From: Symbiobacteriaceae bacterium
GTDB lineage: Bacteria; Bacillota; Sulfobacillia; Symbiobacteriales; Symbiobacteriaceae
NCBI GenBank assembly: GCA_029239785.1
Contig: JARBUG010000039.1
Span: 1-32,969 of the forward strand
DNA length: 32,969 nt
Reading direction: 5' to 3'
In this document: positions 17,425-23,640 of the stretch, one piece after another
Position numbering within the stretch: the stretch's first letter is position 1
Layout: the number at the start of each line of letters is the position of its first letter
Translations under genes and position numbers: made by a program
The notes under the pieces: generated by a model
Database searches by the model: none
What the model was told of the DNA's origin: nothing
What the model saw: only the letters and a program-made list of their open reading frames with translations

Positions 17425-17892
17425 GTGCTAGTTATTGTACTGGGAATCGTGATTGTGGCCCTGGACCAGTTGACGAAGTGGCTTGTCTATTCCCGCATGG
17501 ATCTTTTTGCCGAAATCCCGGTGATTCAGGGGTTCTTTTCGCTGGAGTACGTCCGCAACCCGGGGGCATCCTTTGGCATGCTGGCCAATCAGCGGTGGCT
17601 CTTCATTGCCATCGGCCTGGCTGCCTCGGCCGCAATGCTCTATTACTCCCGGCAGGATGAAGCCAAGCAGGGCGTGGTGCCCTGGTCCCTCGGGCTTCTA
17701 CTCGGCGGCACCATCGGCAACCTGATCGACCGGATGATCACGGGCGAGGTCGTCGACTTTTTCCTCTTCTATTGGAGAGACTACAGATTCCCGAACTTTA
17801 ACGTGGCCGATATCGCCATTAATGTGGGCGTCGGTCTGTTTATCCTCCACTTGATTTTCACAGGAGAGAAAGCGAAGCGTGAAGGAGCATAA
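17425..17892 (+). CDS. lspA: Signal peptidase II (lipoprotein signal peptidase)
   Basis: The 155-residue, four-helix membrane aspartic protease cleaves diacylglyceryl-modified prolipoproteins before the lipobox Cys. Visible signatures are DQLTKW (from Asp14), YVRNPGASFGML (Asn45), GGTIGNLIDRMITGEVVDF with catalytic Asp111, and FNVADIAIN with catalytic Asp129. Length is typical. GTG 17425 is the start, eight bases after GAGGTG. The gene overlaps rluD by 14 bp, so the two are probably translationally coupled. The order lspA-rluD next to pyrimidine genes is conserved in Bacillus (lspA-ylyB-pyr). Confidence 0.97.
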   Translation: MLVIVLGIVIVALDQLTKWLVYSRMDLFAEIPVIQGFFSLEYVRNPGASFGMLANQRWLFIAIGLAASAAMLYYSRQDEAKQGVVPWSLGLLLGGTIGNLIDRMITGEVVDFFLFYWRDYRFPNFNVADIAINVGVGLFILHLIFTGEKAKREGA

Positions 17893-18793
17893 CTGGGTAG
17901 CTGAAACGGGAGAGGCCCGCCTGGACGCCTATCTGGCGGCGAAACAGGAGGTTGGCCTCTCCCGCTCTCGCATCAAGGCGTTAATCGACGAAGGTCATGT
18001 GACGGTCAACGGCAACAACAAGCCGAAGGCGAGCCAGTCGGTACAGCCCGGCGACGAAATCCGGCTGACCGTGCCCGAGCCGGAGCCGTACGATTTGGTC
18101 CCCGAGGCGATTCCGCTGGACGTCGTCTACGAAGATGAAGATGTGGTGGTCGTCAACAAGGCGCGCGGGATGGTGGTCCATCCGGCGGCTGGCAACTGGT
18201 CTGGCACGCTGGTCCATGCGCTGCTCGACCATGTGGAAGACCTGGAAGGCATCGGCGGCGAACTGCGGCCGGGCATCGTACATAGGCTGGACAAGGACAC
18301 GACCGGGCTCCTGGTCATCGCGAAGAATGAGCGGGCAATGGCATCGCTGCAGGATCAGATTCGGACGCATACCGCCCGCCGGATTTACTGGGCGCTGGTG
18401 CACGGCAACACCATGCCCAACACGGGCCGGGTGGAGGCGCCGCTGGGGCGGCATCCGGGCGACCGCAAGCGAATGGCCGTCGACAAACGGGGCAAGGATG
18501 CGACCACGCACTTTACGGTGCTGGAGCGCTACCCCGGCTATTCGCTGGTAGAGTGCCGGCTAGAGACGGGCCGGACGCATCAGATTCGCGTCCATATGTC
18601 CTTTATCGGGCATCCCGTGGTGGGAGATGCTGTTTACGGCACGCGCAAGGCGCATCTGGATATGCCGGGGCAGGCCCTGCACGCCAAGAAGTTGGGGTTC
18701 TATCATCCGACAACAAAAGAATGGATGGAGTTCGAAACGGAGCTGCCGGCCGATATGGCGGGGGCTGTGGAGCGCTTGCGCAGAGGGGAGTAA
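17879..18793 (+). CDS. rluD: Ribosomal large-subunit pseudouridine synthase, RluD/YlyB type
   Basis: The 304-residue protein has an N-terminal S4 RNA-binding domain (about 12-75, RLDAYLA...SRSRIKALIDEGHVTVNG) and an RluA-family catalytic domain. Catalytic Asp138 lies in HRLDKDTTGLLV, and ETGRTHQIRVHMSFIGHPVVGD is the second conserved block. RluD-type enzymes make pseudouridines in helix 69 of 23S rRNA; which uridines this one modifies cannot be read. The start is GTG 17879, inside the end of lspA, with GGAGAG about ten bases upstream. Its 3' end supplies the AGGGGAG SD for pyrF. Confidence 0.93.
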   Translation: MKEHNWVAETGEARLDAYLAAKQEVGLSRSRIKALIDEGHVTVNGNNKPKASQSVQPGDEIRLTVPEPEPYDLVPEAIPLDVVYEDEDVVVVNKARGMVVHPAAGNWSGTLVHALLDHVEDLEGIGGELRPGIVHRLDKDTTGLLVIAKNERAMASLQDQIRTHTARRIYWALVHGNTMPNTGRVEAPLGRHPGDRKRMAVDKRGKDATTHFTVLERYPGYSLVECRLETGRTHQIRVHMSFIGHPVVGDAVYGTRKAHLDMPGQALHAKKLGFYHPTTKEWMEFETELPADMAGAVERLRRGE

Positions 18794-18799
18794 GCGGCG

Positions 18800-19747
18800 A
18801 TGAACTTTGCGGATCGTCTGGTGGCGGGCGTCAAGCAGAAGCGGTCTCATGCGGTGGTGGGCATCGATCCGGTTCTGTCGAAGTTGCCGGCGTTCTTGCG
18901 TGACGAGGCGGCGGCGAAATATGGCCAGACGGCCCGGGGCGCCGCGGCGGCGCTGGTCGGGTTCAGCCGGCTGGTGATCGATGCCGTGGCTGACCACGTG
19001 GCGCTGGTCAAGCCGCAGTCGGCCTTCTTTGAGGTGCACGGGGCGCCCGGGGTGGAGGCGTTCTGGGAGACGGTCCGCTATGCCCGGTCCAAGGGGCTGC
19101 AGGTCATTAGCGACGCCAAGCGGGGCGATATCGGCACGACGGCGGAGGCTTATGCGGCGGCCTTTTTCGGGCATCCGAACCCGATGGATTCCTGGGAGGA
19201 CCCGGAGCAGTGGGCGGATAGCCTGACGGTCAACCCGTACCTTGGCAGCGACGGGCTGGTGCCCTTTGTGAATCGGTGCCAGGCCCGGGGGACGGGGATA
19301 TTCGTGCTGGTCAGGACGTCGAACCCATCCTCTGGCGAACTGCAGGACCAGGAGTTGTTCAGCGGCGAGAACGTAGCGCAGCAGGTGGCCAAGTTGGTCC
19401 ACTACCTGGGCGGGCGGCTGGTCGGGGAGTCGGGGTACTCTTCGGTGGGCGCCGTGGTGGGGGCGACCTATCCGGAGGATTTGGCCCGGTACCGCCGGGA
19501 GATGCCCAGGGCGATTCTGCTGGTGCCCGGGTACGGGGCGCAGGGCGGGACGGCTGCCGATGTGGTGCCCGCTTTCAACGAGGATGGGCTGGGGGCGGTG
19601 GTGAATGCGTCGCGCTCGGTGATTTTTGCCTACAAGCGGGCTGAGGTGTCGCCGACGGAGGCGGGGGAGGCGATCGCCCGGGCCGCTGAGGCGATGAACC
19701 ATGATATCAACGGGGCGCTTGCTGCGGCAGGCAAGTTGGCCTGGTAG
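18800..19747 (+). CDS. pyrF: Orotidine 5'-phosphate decarboxylase, type 2
   Basis: The 315-residue protein converts OMP to UMP, the last step of the pathway. VGIDPVLSKLP, ALVKPQSAFFE and SDAKRGDIGTTA (Asp105, Lys107, Asp110) are the signatures of the longer type-2 family rather than the roughly 240-residue Bacillus PyrF. The phosphate-binding loop is in the VPGYGAQGG region and VNASRSVIFAY follows. ATG 18800 has AGGGGAG about nine bases upstream, overlapping the rluD stop. It is the last gene of lspA-rluD-pyrF and is followed by a strong terminator. It is therefore outside the PyrR-attenuated operon that starts 6.4 kb downstream, and no PyrR site was seen ahead of it. Confidence 0.96.
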   Translation: MNFADRLVAGVKQKRSHAVVGIDPVLSKLPAFLRDEAAAKYGQTARGAAAALVGFSRLVIDAVADHVALVKPQSAFFEVHGAPGVEAFWETVRYARSKGLQVISDAKRGDIGTTAEAYAAAFFGHPNPMDSWEDPEQWADSLTVNPYLGSDGLVPFVNRCQARGTGIFVLVRTSNPSSGELQDQELFSGENVAQQVAKLVHYLGGRLVGESGYSSVGAVVGATYPEDLARYRREMPRAILLVPGYGAQGGTAADVVPAFNEDGLGAVVNASRSVIFAYKRAEVSPTEAGEAIARAAEAMNHDINGALAAAGKLAW

Positions 19748-19751
19748 GGTG

Positions 19752-19792
19752 CGGCGCCCGCTCCTCCACGTGGAGGGGCGGGCGCCGTTTTT
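19752..19792 (+). terminator. Rho-independent terminator after pyrF
   Basis: CGGCGCCCG (19752-19760) pairs with CGGGCGCCG (19779-19787), with an inner CCTCC/GGAGG helix around ACGT, followed at once by TTTTT. This is a classic intrinsic terminator 5 bp after the pyrF stop. Confidence 0.92.
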
Positions 19793-20145
19793 CTGTGACA
19801 AGCTGGGGCCGACGGCGGCGCATTCGAAGGCGACAGCCCAGGGGGCGGGGACCCGGGGGTGGTGGGTCCGGCCCTCCCCTTCCCTCAGGAGACTTACGTT
19901 GGGCCGGGCAGGAAGCGTAAACAGATTGCCTGAGCGGAGGGGCGCCTCGGTTTTCGGCCCCTGATCTGCCGTTTATGCCGCCTGTTCCACCCCCTGCGGA
20001 ACGAATATCTGCTCATACGCCCGCCTGACGCAGACCGTTTACGCGCTCCCTCTGAAGGTAGCGTAAACGGACTGCAGGAGAGGGTGTCTGATGTAAAGAA
20101 TTACCATATCGGGTTGGGCTGCTAGTAAGGGAGGGGGGTGAACGT
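19793..20145. other. Gene-free 353-bp region with GCGTAAAC-type palindromes
   Basis: No convincing gene was found here. The motif GCGTAAAC or its complement occurs in a direct copy near 19914 followed by AGATTGCC, a variant CCGTTTATGC near 19969-19978, an inverted copy at 20035-20044 and a direct copy at 20061-20068. The last two belong to a 15-bp inverted repeat. The region lies immediately upstream of the winged-helix/nuclease gene and may contain its promoter and operator; no clear -35/-10 pair was identified. Confidence 0.6.
20030..20075. repeat. 15-bp inverted repeat around GCGTAAACGG
   Basis: The arms 20030-20044 (GCAGACCGTTTACGC) and 20061-20075 (GCGTAAACGGACTGC) are complementary except for one A/A mismatch, with a 16-base spacer. 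It lies 70 bp before the start of the winged-helix/nuclease gene and has no T run, so an operator, a nuclease recognition site or a structured leader are more likely than a terminator. Confidence 0.7.
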
Positions 20146-21111
20146 TTGGCGAACGACACGGTGCACGTGCCTGTCGCACTGTTGACGAGCCCGAATCTGT
20201 CGGCCGCGGCAAAACTGACCTGGATGGTTGCAAGGCTCCGGCAGCAGGCGGCGAGGGCCGGGGCTTCCCGACCCCCGATTACTGCGGCCATTACCCGCCC
20301 GGCCATGAAGAAGGGGCTGGGGGACCTGGCGGCCGCCGGTTGGGACCCGAACGAGTGCGAGGGTCGGGGCGCCACGGTCCCAGTGCCGACGGCACTGCTT
20401 ACAAACCGCAAACTTGGGATTGCAGCCAGGGTCCTTTATGGCCTTCTGCTCCTGACGCCGGGATATGTTCATCCATGCGGCCATTTTACCTATGCCCAGC
20501 TGGCTGACCTGGCCCACGCCAGTCCGCATACGGTGCACAGAGCGACAAAGGAACTGGTTGCAGCCGAGTGGCTCCAGGTTGAGCAGGCGAATCGGCTGGC
20601 CCCGGTGCACTTTCAGCTGACCTTCCCGGGGTTGGACCGGCAGGCCACGGTGCTGGCCGGGGTGCAGAAACGCCTGGAACGGGCAGAGAACTACGGTGAG
20701 CAGTTGATGCGGGAGTACCTGTCGCTGCTGGTCGACTCCATGAACTTCGAAGATGAGGCCGAACCCGGATTTCTGGTGAACCCCCGGACCGATGAGCGGC
20801 TCCGGTTCGATCGCTTCTATCCGCCCGGCGTGGCCTGGGAGTTCAACGGACCGCAGCATTACCGGGCGACAGAGCGGTTTACGGAGGCGGAGGTAGCCCG
20901 GCAGAAGGAGCGGGACTACATCAAACTGGGAATCTGCTTCAGGGAGGGCGTTACGGTTGTAGAGGTCCGGCCACAGGACTTGTCGCTGGCCGTGATGCGC
21001 GCCAAGGTCGGCAGCCTGTTGCCGGTGCGGAGCCTGGACGGATTCGAGTTGGTGGTGGACTGGTTGGAGAATGAAAGCCGCACCTATCAGCGCCGGGTGG
21101 CGCGATTTTAG
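20146..21111 (+). CDS. Winged-helix protein with a C-terminal PD-(D/E)XK-like nuclease domain
   Basis: I do not know a named family for this 321-residue protein. Two similar segments, VPVALLTSPNLSAAAKL (8-24) and PTALLTNRKLGIAARVL (81-97), resemble the start of replication-initiator or winged-helix domains, and the second runs into a clear HTH (about 112-145, YAQLADLAHASPHTVHRATK). The C-terminal third has the outline of a restriction-endonuclease fold: Asp212 (FDRFYPPG), Glu222 in WEFNGPQHY, then Asp247/Lys250 and a VTVVEVRP strand. EFNGPQHY resembles the E-x-D/N-G-x-x-H motif of Vsr-like and RAP domains. A DNA-binding nuclease or regulator is the likely role. TTG 20146 is the start, five bases after GGGGGTG. 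The upstream palindromes could be its sites (inference). Confidence 0.72.
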   Translation: MANDTVHVPVALLTSPNLSAAAKLTWMVARLRQQAARAGASRPPITAAITRPAMKKGLGDLAAAGWDPNECEGRGATVPVPTALLTNRKLGIAARVLYGLLLLTPGYVHPCGHFTYAQLADLAHASPHTVHRATKELVAAEWLQVEQANRLAPVHFQLTFPGLDRQATVLAGVQKRLERAENYGEQLMREYLSLLVDSMNFEDEAEPGFLVNPRTDERLRFDRFYPPGVAWEFNGPQHYRATERFTEAEVARQKERDYIKLGICFREGVTVVEVRPQDLSLAVMRAKVGSLLPVRSLDGFELVVDWLENESRTYQRRVARF

Positions 21112-21171
21112 GCCGTTGCCCGTTGCGCTGGCAGCGGCAATTCCGTCCAATGTGCAAAGGGGGGGGCGCCC

Positions 21172-22338
21172 GTGTCTGCCAAGCGACTGGCCCGGCTCCA
21201 TACCTGGAACGGCTGGAACCTGTTATTTCTGGTGCTCTCCGGCGTGCTGCTCTACACGCCCGCCCTGCGGGCCTGGACCACGGCACTAAGGACGCCGCTC
21301 AAGTACCTGCACATCGGGGCGGGGCTGCTCTCGCTGGGCCTGCTGGCCGCCTACCTGCCCATGGCCGGCACGCACTTTGACCGCCTCCGCCAGCGCACGG
21401 GGCAGAAGGCGAATGTGGTGCTGCTGACCGGGCTGCTGCTGGGCTGGGGGCTGAGCGGGGCGTTGCTTATCTTCAACCGGTACCTGCCCGGGGGCGTGGC
21501 GGAATCAAGCCTGGTCTGGCATGACCGGTTGACCTGGTTCGCCATCCCCTGGGCGCTGGCCCATGCTGTGACCCGGTACTTCAAGGTGCGCCTGTTTCAG
21601 GCGGACAACCCTATCCAGGAAGACCGCCGGCTGCTGCTGACAGGCGCCGCAACGGTGGCGGGGGCCTGGTTCTGGGGACGCCTGGGCGGCGCCCTGGGCC
21701 TGCCTGGGATGGAGAAGGCGAAGCCCGGGTACGGCACGCATCAGCCCATCGAGCCGGGGGCGGTCATTGTGCCGCCGCCCATCGTCGCGCCGACCACCGC
21801 ATCGCGGGGGCGGTTCCGCGTCTACACCGTGGTGGAGCCGATACCAACCTTTGACGCCCGGACCTGGCGGTTCACGGTCAAGGGGCTGGTGGAGAAGGAG
21901 TTGGCCTTCACCTGGGAGGAGTTCAGCCGGCTGCCCAAAGTGACGCAGGTGAGCGACTTTCACTGCATTACGGGCTGGTCGGTCTACAGCGTGACGTGGG
22001 AAGGGGTGCGCCTGTCCGACCTGCTGGATCTGGCGGATGTGCGTCCTGAGGCGGCGTACGTGAAGTTCATTTCGGGAGATGGCGTCTACACCGATGCGAT
22101 CGATCTGACGACCGCTGGCATGGCGGATGTGCTGCTGCCCTGGGCAATGGATGGCTCGCCGCTGCCCACGGCCCTGGGCGGGCCGGTCCGGCTGGTGGTG
22201 CCGCAGATGTACGGCTACAAGTCGGTCAAGTGGGTGCAGGCGATCGAACTGATCGACCGGGAACATATCGGGTTTTGGGAAGACCTGGGCTATCCTGCGG
22301 ATGCGTGGCTCCGGAAGGAGGGCGCCCAGGATACGTAA
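21172..22338 (+). CDS. Polytopic heme/molybdopterin oxidoreductase (YedZ-like membrane domain fused to YedY-like domain)
   Basis: The 388-residue protein has five predicted membrane helices (about 14-33, 44-64, 80-101, 117-136 and 154-172), with His10, His47, His117 and His131 placed like heme b ligands. A soluble domain of the sulfite oxidase/MsrP type follows. Cys265 in DFHCITGWS is the expected molybdenum ligand, and VVPQMYGYKSVKWVQAIELI is a family block. EDRRLLLTGAATVAGAW (150-166) at the fifth helix resembles a Tat signal, which would export the cofactor-loaded domain. Together this suggests a membrane-anchored reductase or oxidase taking electrons through heme; the substrate is unknown. 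GTG 21172 follows a run of G (AAGGGGGGGG) by five bases. It lies 60 bp after the nuclease gene on the same strand. Confidence 0.87.
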   Translation: MSAKRLARLHTWNGWNLLFLVLSGVLLYTPALRAWTTALRTPLKYLHIGAGLLSLGLLAAYLPMAGTHFDRLRQRTGQKANVVLLTGLLLGWGLSGALLIFNRYLPGGVAESSLVWHDRLTWFAIPWALAHAVTRYFKVRLFQADNPIQEDRRLLLTGAATVAGAWFWGRLGGALGLPGMEKAKPGYGTHQPIEPGAVIVPPPIVAPTTASRGRFRVYTVVEPIPTFDARTWRFTVKGLVEKELAFTWEEFSRLPKVTQVSDFHCITGWSVYSVTWEGVRLSDLLDLADVRPEAAYVKFISGDGVYTDAIDLTTAGMADVLLPWAMDGSPLPTALGGPVRLVVPQMYGYKSVKWVQAIELIDREHIGFWEDLGYPADAWLRKEGAQDT

Positions 22339-22374
22339 GGCCCGTTGGGGGCGGCGGTCACAACGGAGCCACGG

Positions 22375-22977
22375 TCAGGGCAGGAAGGCGAGGCCCCGGG
22401 CGGTGAGGGCTTCGCGGAGGATGCGGAGGGCCTTGGGGCCAAAGCCGTGCAGGGCGAGAAGGTCGCGTTCACGCACGCCGGTGAGTTGCTCGAGCCGGGT
22501 GTAGCCGGCCGCGGTGAGCGCCCGGCGGGCAGGCTGGCCTATGCCCGGGGGGAAGTCGTCGTCCGGTGCGCCGGCGGGCGACTTCGGGCCCCTGGCCGCC
22601 GACTTGGCAGCCTTGCGCGCCGCGCTCTCGGCGACCCGGTAGGCGACGATGCGGCGGATGAGGTCGATGGGCAGCGGCTGTCCGAGGGGGAACTGGACGG
22701 CGCCCTTCGAGGTTTTGTACGGAGCGAGTTCTTCCTGGAATGCCTCGATGCCGCTGGGGGTGGGGTAGAGCCCGATGTGCTGCTTGAAGGCGGCGAAGTG
22801 GACCAGATGCTTCTTGTCCAGATCAAAGGTGGGCATCGAGTAGCTGATCGTTTCGGTCGCTTCGGGCGCTGTGGCTCTGATGAGGGCTCGCAGTTCCTGC
22901 AGTACTTGTTGGATATCGGGTGGGAACTCTGCGATGTACGCATCGACCGTGGGAGCGGTTGACCAACGGTTTTCCAT
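22375..22977 (-). CDS. DUF1801 protein with C-terminal helix-hairpin-helix domain
   Basis: The 200-residue protein begins with a DUF1801 (YdhG-like) domain: VDAYIAEFPPDIQQVLQELR, ISYSMPTFDLDKKHLVHFAAFKQHIGLYP and the GAVQFPLGQPLP segment. An Ala/Lys/Pro linker (about 122-145) follows, then a helix-hairpin-helix/RNA polymerase alpha-CTD-like domain (IGQPARRALTAAGYTRLEQL, LHGFGPKALRILREALTARG). DUF1801 members include proteins linked to iron handling, but the function of this combination is not established. ATG 22977 is preferred because AGGTG lies six bases upstream; the frame also allows GTG 22986. It is convergent with the molybdopterin gene; a weak 6-bp inverted repeat (22342-22347 / 22361-22366) lies between them. 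Confidence 0.8.
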   Translation of the reverse strand: MENRWSTAPTVDAYIAEFPPDIQQVLQELRALIRATAPEATETISYSMPTFDLDKKHLVHFAAFKQHIGLYPTPSGIEAFQEELAPYKTSKGAVQFPLGQPLPIDLIRRIVAYRVAESAARKAAKSAARGPKSPAGAPDDDFPPGIGQPARRALTAAGYTRLEQLTGVRERDLLALHGFGPKALRILREALTARGLAFLP

Positions 22978-23105
22978 GTGTTGCACCTGCCTGTCAGTGA
23001 TGGCGATATCCTGAGGATAACACGGGCCGCAGGGGAAATCTGCTGAAGTCTGTCGACGATTTCACTCCTTATATCCCTGGAACCTTCATATCGTTCACGA
23101 AAAGT

Positions 23106-23150
23106 GCAGAGGCGTCGGGCTGCCGTTACGGCTTCCCTGACGCCTCTGCA
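23106..23150 (-). terminator. Terminator after the GNAT gene
   Basis: TGCAGAGGCGTC and GACGCCTCTGCA form a perfect 12-bp stem at about 23106-23150, immediately past the stop of the minus-strand acetyltransferase gene. The minus strand continues CTTTTCGTG, a short T run. The right boundary may be off by one base. Confidence 0.8.
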
Positions 23151-23151
23151 T

Positions 23152-23637
23152 CTAGTTACGTAGCTCCAGGATGGCTTCTTCGATCTCCGCCCCTCGTGCG
23201 TTTGCGAAGGAGGTCTCGTACCCGATCACGACAAAGCCGCACTTCTCAAGCACCCGGATCGAGGCCGTGTGATCGCGGGCAGCCCGGGCGTACAGCGGCC
23301 GGGTGCCGTCCACCTGCAGAAACGCCTTCAGGGCCACGGTAGCGAGCCCTTTGCCCCAGTGTTCTCGGCCCAGCCAGTAGGTCACTTCCCGTTCACCGAA
23401 CTGGACAAAGCTGGCGACGTGGCCAACCACGGTCTCATCCACGATGATGGTCCGGATGATGATCTGGTCGTCGGCCAAAATCCTTGCCCAGTGCGCATCA
23501 AAGGCCTCGCGATTTGATGGGTCGGCAGCGGTGAAGGCGGCCATGTGGACTGCCACCGGGTCCTGCTGATGTTGGAAAAAGATCGGCAGATCGCTTTCGA
23601 TGACCGGGCGCAGGCGGAACGCCGGGGTATTCTCCAC
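23152..23637 (-). CDS. GNAT family N-acetyltransferase (RimJ/RimL-like)
   Basis: The 161-residue protein has the GNAT fold order: FRLRPVIESDLPIFFQHQ (strand 1), IIIRTIIVDETVVGHVASF (strands 2-4), YWLGREHWGKGLATVALKAFL (motif A, acetyl-CoA pyrophosphate loop) and SIRVLEKCGFVVIGYE (motif B). It should transfer an acetyl group from acetyl-CoA to an amine; the substrate is not readable. The start is GTG 23637, with GGAGG eight bases upstream inside the last codons of the beta-galactosidase gene. The two reading frames are 3 bp apart, so the acetyltransferase is probably translated from the same mRNA. Confidence 0.9.
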   Translation of the reverse strand: MENTPAFRLRPVIESDLPIFFQHQQDPVAVHMAAFTAADPSNREAFDAHWARILADDQIIIRTIIVDETVVGHVASFVQFGEREVTYWLGREHWGKGLATVALKAFLQVDGTRPLYARAARDHTASIRVLEKCGFVVIGYETSFANARGAEIEEAILELRN

Positions 23638-23640
23638 GAT

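Noticed and set aside
22342..22366. Terminator between the molybdopterin and DUF1801 genes
   Set aside because: Only a 6-bp stem (CCGTTG/CAACGG) with no T run; too weak to call.
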